Shown: positions 33,091 through 41,641 of the stretch, piece after piece
Position numbering within the stretch: position 1 is the stretch's first letter
How the letters are laid out: the number at the start of each line of letters is the position of its first letter
DNA from: Streptomyces aurantiacus
GTDB lineage: Bacteria; Actinomycetota; Actinomycetes; Streptomycetales; Streptomycetaceae
Reading direction: 5' to 3'
NCBI RefSeq assembly: GCF_027107535.1
Contig: NZ_CP114283.1
Location: 2,294,001 to 2,358,000, forward strand
Length of the DNA stretch: 64,000 nucleotides
Notes under the pieces: generated by a model
What the model was told of the DNA's origin: nothing
Databases searched by the model: none
What the model saw: the letters and a program-made list of their open reading frames with translations, nothing else
Translations under genes and position numbers: made by a program

Positions 33091-34080
33091 CTACGGGACC
33101 ACCACGATCTTCCGGCCGACGCCCGAGGCGAACTGCTCCAGTGCCTGGGGGTACTGGTCCAGGGGCAGCCGGTCGCTGATGAAGACGTCCGGGTCCAGGA
33201 CACCCGTCGCGAACAGCTCGGCCGCCCGCTCGAAGCTGTGGAGCACGGCCATCGAGCCGGTGATGGTGATCTCCTGGTTGTAGATGCGGTACGGGTCGAT
33301 GGTGACCCGTGTCGCGTAGTCGGCCACGCCGAACTGCAGGAACGTGCCGGCCTTCGCGACCCGCTCAAGACCGTCCTGGATCGCCGCCGCGTTGCCCGTG
33401 GCGTCGACCACCAGGTCCCAGCCCTGCGGCCGGTCCAGCTCGTCGGCACCGGTGGCCGTCGCCGAGACACCGAGCCGCTCGGCCGTGGTCAGCCGCTGCG
33501 GATTGATGTCCACCACGTCCACGCTCGCCGCCCCGGTCCGCTTGGCGAGCTCCAGCATCATCAGGCCCATGGTCCCGGAACCGTAGATCAGCACGTGGGC
33601 GCCCAGGCGGGAGTTCAGCACGTCGTAGCCGCGCACCGCGCAGGAGAGGGGTTCGACCAGGGCCGCGTCCTGCGTACGGATGTGCTCGGGGAGCTTCACG
33701 CAGTTCGCGACCGGGGCGAGCGCGTACTGGGCGGCGCCGCCCGCCGTCGTCACGCCGATCGCCGCCCAGCGCTCGCAGAGGTTGTTGTGGCCCGTACGGC
33801 AGTACCGGCACTCGTAGCAGTAGAGGGAGGGGTCGACGGCCACCCGGTCGCCGACCGAGAGCTCCGTGACCTGCCTGCCGACCTCGACGACCTCGCCTGC
33901 GAACTCGTGCCCGGGCACGATCGGCAGTGCGGGCGCGAACTCGCCCTGGAGGATGTGCAGGTCCGTGCCGCACAGCCCGCAGGCCGCGACCTCCACGACG
34001 ACCTCGCGGGGTCCTGGCGTCGGGTCCGGGACCTCGGCGACGACGGCCTTTCCCACGGACTCGATGACGGCGGCCTTCAT
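33091..34080 (-). CDS. Zinc-dependent polyol/alcohol dehydrogenase
   Basis: This 329-residue medium-chain dehydrogenase has the catalytic-zinc cysteine in ACGLCGTDLHIL and the histidine/glutamate in PGHEFAGEV. The four-cysteine structural-zinc lobe is CYECRYC plus a fourth cysteine in NNLC. A Rossmann segment is IYGSGTMGLMMLELAKRTGA. With a polyol-type ABC transporter in the same operon it probably oxidises an imported sugar alcohol such as sorbitol or arabitol. GGGAG lies seven bases before the ATG, and the start overlaps the upstream permease stop. Confidence 0.87.
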   Translation of the reverse strand: MKAAVIESVGKAVVAEVPDPTPGPREVVVEVAACGLCGTDLHILQGEFAPALPIVPGHEFAGEVVEVGRQVTELSVGDRVAVDPSLYCYECRYCRTGHNNLCERWAAIGVTTAGGAAQYALAPVANCVKLPEHIRTQDAALVEPLSCAVRGYDVLNSRLGAHVLIYGSGTMGLMMLELAKRTGAASVDVVDINPQRLTTAERLGVSATATGADELDRPQGWDLVVDATGNAAAIQDGLERVAKAGTFLQFGVADYATRVTIDPYRIYNQEITITGSMAVLHSFERAAELFATGVLDPDVFISDRLPLDQYPQALEQFASGVGRKIVVVP

Positions 34081-34958
34081 TTCACGGCTCCCAGTGACAG
34101 GCCCTGGACCAGTTTGTCCTGGGCGGCGAACCCCGCGGCGAGCACCGGCAGGGAGATGACGAGCGAGGCGGCGCACACCTTCGCCAGGAACAGGCCCTGG
34201 CTGGTGATGAAGCCGGTGAGGAAGACGGGGGCCGTCTCCGCCACCACGCCCGTGAGCACCCGGGCGAACAGCAGCTCGTTCCAGCTGAAGATGAAGCAGA
34301 TGAGGGCGGTGGCGGCGATGCCCGGAAGGGCGATGGGCGCCACGACCCGGGCGAGGATCGTCGGCAGTTTCGCGCCGTCGATCTGCGCCGCCTCGATGAT
34401 GGCGACCGGCACCTCGGCGAGGAAGGACTGCATCATCCACACCGCGATCGGCAGGTTCATCGACGTGTAGAGGATGACCAGGAGCCAGATGTTGTCCAGC
34501 ATTCCCGTGTTCTTCGCGAAGAGGTAGATCGGCAGGAGGCCCGCGACGACCGGCAGCATCTTCGTGGAGAGGAAGAAGAACAGGACGTCCGTCCACTTCT
34601 TCACCGGGCGGATGGAGAGTGCGTAGGCCGCGGGGAGGGCCAGGAGGAGGACCAGGAGCGTCGACACGAGGGACGCCACCGTGGAGTTGATCAGCGCGGG
34701 CCAGGGGCTCGCCCCGCCACCCGTGCCGAAGAACTCGCGGTAGCCGTCGAGTGTGAGCGCGGCTCCGATGGACGGTGGGTTGGTCGCCGCGTCCTCCTCG
34801 GAGTGGAAGGACGTCAGCGCCATCCATGCGATGGGGAGGAAGAAGACGACGCCGGCCAGCCAGGCGACCAGGCCGAGGCCCCTTCCCTTGACGGGGCGGG
34901 GGCCGGGACGGCCGGACCCGGTGGTGCGGGGACGTTCACGTACAGCGGTGGCGCTCAT
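34077..34958 (-). CDS. Polyol ABC permease, MalG type (system 2)
   Basis: This 293-residue protein has six membrane helices and the EAA loop IIEAAQIDGAKLPTILARVV. An N-terminal basic cytoplasmic stretch precedes the first helix. It overlaps both neighbours by four bases (ATGA), so it is tightly coupled. Confidence 0.9.
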   Translation of the reverse strand: MSATAVRERPRTTGSGRPGPRPVKGRGLGLVAWLAGVVFFLPIAWMALTSFHSEEDAATNPPSIGAALTLDGYREFFGTGGGASPWPALINSTVASLVSTLLVLLLALPAAYALSIRPVKKWTDVLFFFLSTKMLPVVAGLLPIYLFAKNTGMLDNIWLLVILYTSMNLPIAVWMMQSFLAEVPVAIIEAAQIDGAKLPTILARVVAPIALPGIAATALICFIFSWNELLFARVLTGVVAETAPVFLTGFITSQGLFLAKVCAASLVISLPVLAAGFAAQDKLVQGLSLGAVK

Positions 34959-35896
34959 GCGCGGCCCACCTCCTCGCGGAACAGGGACGAGACCACGCGC
35001 AGTGCGAAGGTCGCGATGATGATCGAGCCGATGACGACCAGAACGCCGGCGGCGGAGGCCAGGCCGTTCTCGTGGGCCTGGTAGAAGCTCTGGTAGACGG
35101 TGTAGGGCAGGTTCGCGGTGCCCAGGCCGCCGGACGTGATGGTGAAGACCGCGTCGAAGTTCTGCACGATGTAGATCGAGCCCAGCAGGGCGCCCAGTTC
35201 GAGATAGCGGCGCAGGTGGGGGAGGGTCAGATAGCGGAAGACCTGCCAGTCGCTCGCGCCGTCGACCTTCGCGGCCTCGATCTGCTGGTGGTCGCGGCTC
35301 TGCAGCCCCGCCAGCAGGATCAGCATCATGAAGGGCGTCCACTGCCAGACGAGGGACATCTCGACGGCGAGCAGCGGGGTGTTGGAGATCCAGTCCGGCT
35401 GTGGTCCGCCCACATAGTGCAACAACCCATTGAGCAGGCCGTATTCGGGGTTGTAGAGCACATGCTTCCAGAGCAGGGCCGCCGCCACGGGGACCACCAG
35501 GAAGGGCGCGATCAGGAGCGTACGGACCAGGCCGCGGCCCCGGAACCTCCGGTCGAGGAGGAGGGCGAGGCCGAGGCCCAGGACGAGGCTGACGAGGACG
35601 ACGGTGGCCGTCAGCAGGATGGTCGTCCAGACCGACCTGCGCAGGGCCGCGTCGCCGAGGACCTCCAAGTAGTTGCCGAAGCCCGTGAAGCTGCGGGCGT
35701 CCGGATAGAGGGAGTTCCAGTCGAAGAAGGAGATCACCAGCGTGGCCACGAACGGGAGCTGGGTCACGGCGATCATGAAGATCAGGGCGGGCAGGAGCGG
35801 GGCCCGGGTCGCCCAGGCGCGCAGGCGGCCGGAGGGGGGCTTCTTCTCCGTGCGTACGGATGGTGCGGCCACGGGGGCTGTCGTTGTCGCGGTCAT
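34955..35896 (-). CDS. Polyol ABC permease, MalF type (system 2)
   Basis: This 313-residue protein has six membrane helices and the EAA loop QIEAAKVDGASDWQVFRYLT. Sequence blocks such as YTVYQSFYQAHENGLASAAG resemble the mannitol/sorbitol (SmoF/MtlF) permeases. The ATG overlaps the binding-protein stop by four bases. The in-frame extension towards 37267 is only a shadow of the binding-protein gene. Confidence 0.9.
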   Translation of the reverse strand: MTATTTAPVAAPSVRTEKKPPSGRLRAWATRAPLLPALIFMIAVTQLPFVATLVISFFDWNSLYPDARSFTGFGNYLEVLGDAALRRSVWTTILLTATVVLVSLVLGLGLALLLDRRFRGRGLVRTLLIAPFLVVPVAAALLWKHVLYNPEYGLLNGLLHYVGGPQPDWISNTPLLAVEMSLVWQWTPFMMLILLAGLQSRDHQQIEAAKVDGASDWQVFRYLTLPHLRRYLELGALLGSIYIVQNFDAVFTITSGGLGTANLPYTVYQSFYQAHENGLASAAGVLVVIGSIIIATFALRVVSSLFREEVGRA

Positions 35897-37260
35897 CGTC
35901 CCTCGTACTCCTCGGCGATCTCCTCGGCCAGCTTCTGGGACTTGTTCAGGGCCGACTCGACGGACTGGCGCCCGGCGATGGCCGCGCTGATCTCCTGGGA
36001 GACCTTCGTGCCGAGATCGGTGAACTCGGGGATGCCGACGAACTGGATGCCGGGCGCGGGCCGCGGCTGCACCCCGGGGTCGGTGGGCCGGGCGCCCTCG
36101 ATGGCCTCCTTGGTCATCTCCTGGAAGGCGGCGGCCTCCTTGAGGTAGGCGGCGTTCGTGTACGTCGACGCGCGCTTGCCGGCCGGGACGTCGGACCAGC
36201 CGACTTTGTCGCCCACCAGCTGCTCGTACTCCTTGCCGGACGCCCAGGAGACGAACTTCCAGGCCTTGTCGGGGTTGCGCGACGCGTCCTGGATGCCCCA
36301 GGCCCAGGTGTAGAGCCAGCCTGAGGAGTCCGTCTTCTCGACCGGTGCCGGTACGTAGCCGATCTTGCCCTTGACCGGGGACTTCGCCGACTCCAGGGAA
36401 CCGGCCGCGGACGTGGCGTCGTACCACATGGCGACCTTGCCCTGGGTCATGTTGTTCAGGCACTCGGCGAAGCCGGCCTGGGCCGCGCCGGACTCGCCGT
36501 GCTCGCGGACGAGGTCCACGTAGAACTTCGTCGCCTTCTCGAACTCGGGGGAGTCGAGCTGTGCCTTCCAGTTCTTGTCGAACCAGGTGCCGCCGAAGGT
36601 GTTCACCACGGTGGTGAGGGGAGCCATGACCTCGCCCCAGCCGGGCAGGCCGCGCAGGCAGATGCCCTTCATCCCGGACTCGGCGCCGTCGGCCTCGGCG
36701 GCGAGTGCGGCGACCTGTGTCCAGGTCGGGCGCTCGGGCATCGTGAGGCCCTTCGCCTCGAACACGTCCTTGCGGTACATCAGGAAGGACGACTCGCCGT
36801 AGAAGGGCTGTCCGTAGAGCTTGCCGTCCTCGCCGGTGAGGGACTGGCGCATCGGCTTGAGGACGTCCTGCTCGTCGTACGCCGGGTCCTTGGCCACGTA
36901 CGAGTCCATCTCGTGCAGCCAGTCGTTCCTGGCGTAGATCGGTATCTCGTAGTTGGACAGGGTGGCGACGTCGTACTGGCCGGCCTGGTTGGCGAAGTCC
37001 TGGCTGATCTTGTCGCGGACGTCGTTCTCCGGCAGCACGGTGAAGTTCACCTTGATGCCGGTCTCCTTGGTGAAGTGGGCGGCGGTGAGCTTCTGCAGCT
37101 CCATCATCTGGGGGTTGTTGACCATGAGGACGTTGATGGAGTTGCCACCGGAGCCCGCTCCGCCCGCTCCGGCCCAGCAACCGGAGAGCAGCGGGGCGAG
37201 CAGCGTCCCTGCGGCGGCCGCGGCGAGCGCGCGCGGCCTCCGTCGGCTCTGGGTGCGCAT
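35893..37260 (-). CDS. Polyol ABC substrate-binding lipoprotein (system 2)
   Basis: This 455-residue protein has an Arg-rich signal peptide and lipobox LLSGC (Cys28). The mature part has the extracellular solute-binding pattern: QKLTAAHFTKETGIKVNFTV, YGQPFYGESSFLMYRKDVFE, and GWLYTWAWGIQDASRNPDKA. The last two blocks are close to the sorbitol/mannitol binding proteins. GGAG lies five bases before the ATG and a palindromic operator lies just upstream. It is the first structural gene of the operon. Confidence 0.9.
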   Translation of the reverse strand: MRTQSRRRPRALAAAAAGTLLAPLLSGCWAGAGGAGSGGNSINVLMVNNPQMMELQKLTAAHFTKETGIKVNFTVLPENDVRDKISQDFANQAGQYDVATLSNYEIPIYARNDWLHEMDSYVAKDPAYDEQDVLKPMRQSLTGEDGKLYGQPFYGESSFLMYRKDVFEAKGLTMPERPTWTQVAALAAEADGAESGMKGICLRGLPGWGEVMAPLTTVVNTFGGTWFDKNWKAQLDSPEFEKATKFYVDLVREHGESGAAQAGFAECLNNMTQGKVAMWYDATSAAGSLESAKSPVKGKIGYVPAPVEKTDSSGWLYTWAWGIQDASRNPDKAWKFVSWASGKEYEQLVGDKVGWSDVPAGKRASTYTNAAYLKEAAAFQEMTKEAIEGARPTDPGVQPRPAPGIQFVGIPEFTDLGTKVSQEISAAIAGRQSVESALNKSQKLAEEIAEEYEGR

Positions 37261-37273
37261 GGATCACTCCTGG

Positions 37274-37287
37274 ATGTATCAGTACAT
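37274..37287 (-). promoter_or_regulatory. ATGTATCAGTACAT operator of the polyol operon
   Basis: ATGTA and TACAT form a palindrome around TCAG, 14 bases before the binding-protein ATG. It lies between the DeoR gene and the operon it probably controls. Confidence 0.55.
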
Positions 37288-37370
37288 TTCGGATGGCCTG
37301 GGGGAGTGCGATGCCTCTGTAGTGGGTCGGGTGGGCGGTCGGAGGTACGGACGCTGTGGCGGGTTCTGGT

Positions 37371-38132
37371 TCAGACCCGGATGACCTGGGGGCCCTGCAT
37401 CGAGTAGCGGTGGGCCTCGGAGGTGGGGAGGAGCGTGCTGGTGACGATCGCCTCCAGCACGCTGATCTCGGCGAACCGGCAGAAGCTGACGGCGCCGAAC
37501 TTGGTGTGCACTCCCGCGAAGACCGTGCGCCGGGCGGCCCGGATCGCCTGTGCCTTGACTTCGCTGACGGCCGGGTCGGGGGTGGTGAGGCCGTGTTCGC
37601 GGGAGATGCCGTTGGCGCCGATGAACGCCAGGTCGATGACGAAGCCGGCGAGCATCTTCGTCGTCCAGTGGTCGACGGTGGCCAGCGTGCCGGGCCTGAC
37701 CCGGCCGCCGAGCAGCAGCACCGTCGTGTGGTCGGCCTCGGCGAGCGCGCCCGCGGTGGCCAGGGACGCGGTGACCACGGTCAGTGGCCGGTCCCGGGGC
37801 AGTGACTCGGCGATGAGCTGCGGGGTGAAGCCCTCGTCGACGAAGACCGTCTCGGCGTCCCCGAGCAGCTCGGCCGCCGCGGCCGCGATCCGGCGCTTCT
37901 CCGGTACGTGGCTGGTGGCGCGGAAGGCGAGTGTCGTCTCGAAGCCGGCGCTCTCCACGGGATAGGCGCCGCCGTGGATGCGGCGGACCAGTCCGTGGTT
38001 CTCCAGGGCGCGCAGATCCCGGCGCACGGTCTCCTTGGCGACGCCCAGCTCGGCCGCGAGCGCGTTCACGTCGACGGCGCCGGTGCGGCGGGCGGTCTGC
38101 ACGATCTCCCGCTGACGTTCCTCCGCGCCCAT
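37371..38132 (-). CDS. DeoR/GlpR-family repressor of the polyol operon
   Basis: This 253-residue protein has the DeoR helix-turn-helix (VDVNALAAELGVAKETVRRD, HGLVRRIHGGAYP). A sugar-phosphate-binding domain follows (VFVDEGFTPQLIAESLP, LLGGRVRPGTLATVDHWTTK, DLAFIGANGIS, VHTKFGAVSFCRF). The lysine-containing DLAFIGANG and K-FG motifs bind the phosphorylated inducer. It precedes the transporter operon on the same strand by 110 bases. The ATG is preferred; a GTG three codons earlier is possible. Confidence 0.9.
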   Translation of the reverse strand: MGAEERQREIVQTARRTGAVDVNALAAELGVAKETVRRDLRALENHGLVRRIHGGAYPVESAGFETTLAFRATSHVPEKRRIAAAAAELLGDAETVFVDEGFTPQLIAESLPRDRPLTVVTASLATAGALAEADHTTVLLLGGRVRPGTLATVDHWTTKMLAGFVIDLAFIGANGISREHGLTTPDPAVSEVKAQAIRAARRTVFAGVHTKFGAVSFCRFAEISVLEAIVTSTLLPTSEAHRYSMQGPQVIRV

Positions 38133-38432
38133 GCCCGACACCTGCTTCCGCTCACCCGCTCACTGCCCGTTCGGGCCCGGTGGGGCCCATGGGGGAAGTT
38201 CTACAGCGGGTGCGCGTCACTGACCAGGTCTGTTGCGGCTCCGATGGCGCCCGTGTGTGCCCGTTCGACGCGACCGCTGCCCGCGTCGGACCTGCGGGGG
38301 AGCGGAATTCGGGCAGTGGGCATGCCCGAACGACGGGGCGGGCGGGCCCGTTCGGTGCCCGCCCGCCCCGTGAGGTGGTCGTGTGGAGTGGTTCGAGGTG
38401 TCGATGGGGCCGGTTGCGGCCCGGCGCCGGTG
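38133..38432. other. Intergenic region with the udh terminator
   Basis: About 300 bases between the start of the DeoR gene and the end of udh. The right half holds the udh terminator. The left half should contain the DeoR promoter, but no clear consensus is visible. Confidence 0.5.
38333..38371 (-). terminator. udh terminator
   Basis: ACGGGGCGGGCGGGC pairs perfectly over 15 bp with 38357-38371, loop CCGTTCGGT, about 60 bases past the udh stop. Confidence 0.85.
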
Positions 38433-39257
38433 TCAGTACGGCCACACCGGCGGGTTGGTCACGAAGGGTCCGCCCAGGCAGGCGTGGTCCGGGTTGTGCG
38501 GGTCCAGCTCACCCTGCTCCGCGATCAGCTTCTCGGCGTACTGCTCCGAGTCGTCCTGGGGCTCGTAGCCGAGTCCGCGGGCGGTCGAGAGGTCCCACCA
38601 CAGGCGGGTGTTCACGGAGGAGCCGTAGACGACGGTGTGCCCGACGTCCTCGGCGGTCAGGGCGGCGTGGAAGAGGCGGGCACCGTCGCCGGGGCTCATC
38701 CAGACCGACAGCATGCGCACGCTGGTCGGCTCCAGGAAGCAGGAGCCGATGCGTACCGAGACGGTCTCCGTGCCGTGCTTGTCCCAGTAGAACTGCGCCA
38801 AATCCTCGCCGAACGACTTCGACAGGCCGTAGAAGGTGTCCGGGCGGCGGGGGGTGTCGATGGGGATCAGCGCACCGGGTGCGTGGGGCGCCTCGCCCTC
38901 GGGGCGCGGCGTGAAGCCGACCGCGTGGTTGGAGGAGGCGAAGACGATCCGCCGGACGCCTTCCTCGCGAGCGGCCTCGTACAGGTTGTACGTGCCCTCG
39001 ATGTTCGCCTTCAGGATCTTCTCGAAGGTGGACTCCAGGGAGATGCCCGCGAGGTGGATGACGGCGTCCACGCCTCGGACGGCCTCGCGCAGGGCTTCCT
39101 TGTCGCCGAGGTCCGCGGTGATCGCGTCCGGCTCGCCCTCGATCGGGAGCACGTCCAGGAGGCGCAGCTCGTAACCGTAGGCGGGCAGCAGCCCGCGCAT
39201 CAGGGTGCCGAGGCCGCCGGCGGCGCCGGTGAGCAGAACGGTGCGGGGAGCGGGCAT
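38433..39257 (-). CDS. udh: Uronate dehydrogenase (extended SDR)
   Basis: This 274-residue NAD enzyme should oxidise galacturonate or glucuronate to the aldaric acid lactone. The Rossmann motif is TGAAGGLG (10-17), the catalytic pair is Tyr143/Lys147 in YGLSKSFGE, and the serine region is FASSNHAVGFTP. RIGSCFLEPT and SVWMSPGDGARLF match known uronate dehydrogenases. GGAG lies eight bases before the ATG. It is divergent from the dehydratase gene of the same pathway, with a shared control region. Confidence 0.88.
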   Translation of the reverse strand: MPAPRTVLLTGAAGGLGTLMRGLLPAYGYELRLLDVLPIEGEPDAITADLGDKEALREAVRGVDAVIHLAGISLESTFEKILKANIEGTYNLYEAAREEGVRRIVFASSNHAVGFTPRPEGEAPHAPGALIPIDTPRRPDTFYGLSKSFGEDLAQFYWDKHGTETVSVRIGSCFLEPTSVRMLSVWMSPGDGARLFHAALTAEDVGHTVVYGSSVNTRLWWDLSTARGLGYEPQDDSEQYAEKLIAEQGELDPHNPDHACLGGPFVTNPPVWPY

Positions 39258-39344
39258 CCTCGGGTCTCCTTGAATCGGCAGCCGTATTCGTGTACGGCAT
39301 TCACATCCGTGGACACGCTAGGGATGTGTCACCGGCCGCGTCAA

Positions 39345-39358
39345 GTGTCGCGCGACAC
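39345..39358. promoter_or_regulatory. GTGTCGCGCGACAC palindrome between udh and kdgD
   Basis: A perfect 14-bp palindrome sits about 90 bases upstream of udh in the divergent region. CACATCC (39302) and GGATGTG (39322) form a second inverted pair closer to udh. The size suits a GntR-family dimer. Confidence 0.5.
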
Positions 39359-39427
39359 AGGCGGAACCGCTGCCCCTTCCGCTTCGTTTCCGGCCCTCCG
39401 TTGCTCCGGGAATGCGGGTTTGCCCGC

Positions 39428-39457
39428 TTGACCGGCCCCAAGAGAGCGCTTTAGCGT
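39428..39457 (+). promoter_or_regulatory. kdgD promoter with an AGCGCT operator in the spacer
   Basis: TTGACC (39428) and TAGCGT (39452) are 18 bases apart. GAGAGCGCTTTA (39442-39453) fills the spacer and resembles the palindromes at 49166 and 56068. Confidence 0.6.
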
Positions 39458-39533
39458 GGTGCTGTTCAGAGATATGGACGCCAATCAGAAACGTGCACGG
39501 GTGGCGTGTGCGTGCATGCTCTAGGGAGAGCCC

Positions 39534-40475
39534 GTGACGTCAGCCCCCCTTGCCGCTCGACTCAGCATTCCGAGCGGGCCGCTGTTCTTCCCCGTCACGG
39601 CGTACGACCGTGACGGTGCCGTCGACCTGGACGTCTACCGCGAGCACGTCCACCGGGGCGTCGAGGCCGGGGCCGCCGCCGTCTTCGCCTGCTGCGGCAC
39701 GGGGGAGTTCCACGCGCTCACGCCCGAGGAGTTCCAGGAGTGCGTACGGGCGGCCGTCGAGGAGACCGCGGGCCGCGTGCCCGTCGTCGCGGGCGCGGGA
39801 TACGGAACGGCGCTCGCGGTGCGGTACGCGCGGCTCGCCGAGGAGGCCGGCGCGGACGGGCTGCTCGCCATGCCGCCGTATCTCGTGGTCGCCGGGCAGG
39901 AGGGCCTGCTGCGGCACTACACGGAGCTGGCCGCCGCCACCTCGCTCGACGTCGTCGTGTACCAGCGGGACAACGCCGTGTTCACGCCCGAGACCGTCGT
40001 CTCGCTGGCCCGCACCGAGGGGATCATCGGCTTCAAGGACGGGACCGGCGACCTCGACCTGATGCAGCGCATCGTGAGCGCCGTGCGGACCGAGGTCCCG
40101 GGGGACTTCCTGTACTTCAACGGGCTGCCGACCGCCGAGCTCACCGGCCTCGCCTACCGCGGCATCGGCATCACGCTGTACTCGTCCGCCGTCTTCTGCT
40201 TCGCGCCCGAGATCGCGCTCGCCTTCCACCGGGCCCTCGGCTCGGGCGACGACGCCACCGTGAACCGCCTGCTCGACGGCTTCTACCGGCCCCTCGTCGA
40301 ACTGCGCGCCCTGGGCCGTGGGTACGCTGTGTCGCTGGTCAAGGCAGGCGTACGGCTGCGGGGCCTCGACGTGGGCGAGGTGCGGCCACCGCTGCACGAG
40401 CCGGCCGAGGACCACGTCAAACGGCTCGCCGAGCTGATCGAGCGGGGCCACGCGCTTGTCGAGGAGGGCATGTGA
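39534..40475 (+). CDS. kdgD: 5-dehydro-4-deoxyglucarate dehydratase
   Basis: This 313-residue member of the dihydrodipicolinate-synthase superfamily dehydrates and decarboxylates 5-keto-4-deoxyglucarate to 2,5-dioxovalerate, the penultimate step of oxidative galacturonate breakdown. Schiff-base Lys168 is in GIIGFKDGTGD, Tyr143 in VVVYQRDN, and the GTGEFHALT loop replaces the GTTGE of DapA. These details match KdgD rather than DapA. The start is GTG with GGGAGA just upstream. It is translationally coupled to the following unknown gene. Confidence 0.9.
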   Translation: MTSAPLAARLSIPSGPLFFPVTAYDRDGAVDLDVYREHVHRGVEAGAAAVFACCGTGEFHALTPEEFQECVRAAVEETAGRVPVVAGAGYGTALAVRYARLAEEAGADGLLAMPPYLVVAGQEGLLRHYTELAAATSLDVVVYQRDNAVFTPETVVSLARTEGIIGFKDGTGDLDLMQRIVSAVRTEVPGDFLYFNGLPTAELTGLAYRGIGITLYSSAVFCFAPEIALAFHRALGSGDDATVNRLLDGFYRPLVELRALGRGYAVSLVKAGVRLRGLDVGEVRPPLHEPAEDHVKRLAELIERGHALVEEGM

Positions 40476-41641
40476 AGGCGTCGACCTTCGTCTATCCGTG
40501 GGACGTCAACGGCGACCCCGACGCGGCGGAGCGCATCGCCGGGCTCGGCGTGCGCCAGGCGACGCTCGCGTCCGCGTACCACTCCACACGTGCGCTGACG
40601 CCCCGTCACCCCCGCCGTCGCATCGTGACCGCGCTGCACGCGGCCGTGCTCTACCCGGTGGACGCCGGGCGCTGGCAGGGGCGCAGGCTGCGGCCCTACG
40701 CCGCCGGGGACTGGGCGCCGGGGGACGCGTACGGGGAGGCCGCCGCGGCGCTCGCCGGGGCCGGTCTCGACGTGCACACCTGGGTGGTCCTCGCGCACAA
40801 CTCCCGTATGGGCGAGGAGTTCCCGGACACCTCCGTGGTCAACGCCTATGGGGACCGCTATCCGTGGGCTCCCTGCGTCGCGCAGCCCGACATGCGCGTG
40901 TACCTGACCGACCTCGCCGTGGAGGCGGCGGTACGGCCGGGGGCGGCGGGTACGGAACTGGAGTCACTCGGCTGGTACGGGCTCCCGCACCTCCACGCCC
41001 ACGACAAGACGGCGGGTGTGGCACTCGGGGACGCCGGGACGTACCTGATGTCGCTGTGTTTCTGCCCTTCGTGCCGCGACGGGTACGTGCAACTGGGTCT
41101 CGACCCCGATGAGCTGGCGGCCTCGGTCCGGCGGGCGCTGGAGCCCGTGTGGCGCGGCGGGGGCCCCGACGGGGGCTGGGAGGCCGTCGAGAAGCTGCTC
41201 GGCGGCGAACTCGCGACGGTCACCCGCACCTGGCGCGACTCGGTCGCCCGCTCGCTCCAGACGGATGTCGTCGGCGCCGTGCGCGCGGCGGCCCCCGAGG
41301 GCTTCCAGATCCTGCTGCACGCGGACCCGGAGTCCTACCGCGTGGGCGCGAACGCCGGGGTGGATCCGGAGCACATCCTGTCGGTCGCCGACGGCGTGGT
41401 CGTGCCGTGCGCCGCGGGGCCCGAGCCGCTGGCCCCGTTCGCCGGGCACGCCGCCGGGGGGAACGTGCTGGCGGCCAACTTCCCCGTGGTGAGCGGGATG
41501 GGCGGCAGCCCGGCGACCCTCGTCGAGGACGTGACACGAGCGGCCGGGCTGGGCGCCACCGAAGTGCGGCTGTATCACGCGGGGTTGGCGTCCGACGAGG
41601 ACCTGTCGCTGGTGGCCCGGGCGCTGGAGCGGCTGGGCTGA
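40472..41641 (+). CDS. Unknown protein coupled to kdgD, possible TIM-barrel glycosidase-like
   Basis: This 389-residue soluble protein begins STFVYPWDVNGDPDAAERIA and has repeating beta/alpha segments. Notable blocks are HTWVVLAHNSRMGEEFPDT, NAYGDRYPWAPCVAQPDMR, GLPHLHAHDK and LCFCPSCRDGY (near residue 197). A CxCxxC-like segment after a catalytic-looking loop is seen in some TIM-barrel glycoside-hydrolase-like families, but no named family is recognised. The GTG start overlaps the kdgD stop by four bases with GAGGAGGG upstream, so it is made with KdgD. A role in uronate or oligosaccharide metabolism is inference from that coupling. Confidence 0.65.
   Translation: MKASTFVYPWDVNGDPDAAERIAGLGVRQATLASAYHSTRALTPRHPRRRIVTALHAAVLYPVDAGRWQGRRLRPYAAGDWAPGDAYGEAAAALAGAGLDVHTWVVLAHNSRMGEEFPDTSVVNAYGDRYPWAPCVAQPDMRVYLTDLAVEAAVRPGAAGTELESLGWYGLPHLHAHDKTAGVALGDAGTYLMSLCFCPSCRDGYVQLGLDPDELAASVRRALEPVWRGGGPDGGWEAVEKLLGGELATVTRTWRDSVARSLQTDVVGAVRAAAPEGFQILLHADPESYRVGANAGVDPEHILSVADGVVVPCAAGPEPLAPFAGHAAGGNVLAANFPVVSGMGGSPATLVEDVTRAAGLGATEVRLYHAGLASDEDLSLVARALERLG

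Noticed and set aside
34955..37267. A 770-codon leftward frame that seems to fuse a long N-terminus to the MalF-type permease.
   Set aside because: The upstream part is the binding-protein gene read out of frame. The permease has its own ATG overlapping the binding-protein stop.
38152..38445. A 97-codon leftward frame between the DeoR and udh genes.
   Set aside because: It overlaps the udh terminator hairpin, is Pro/Arg/Thr rich and has no ribosome site.
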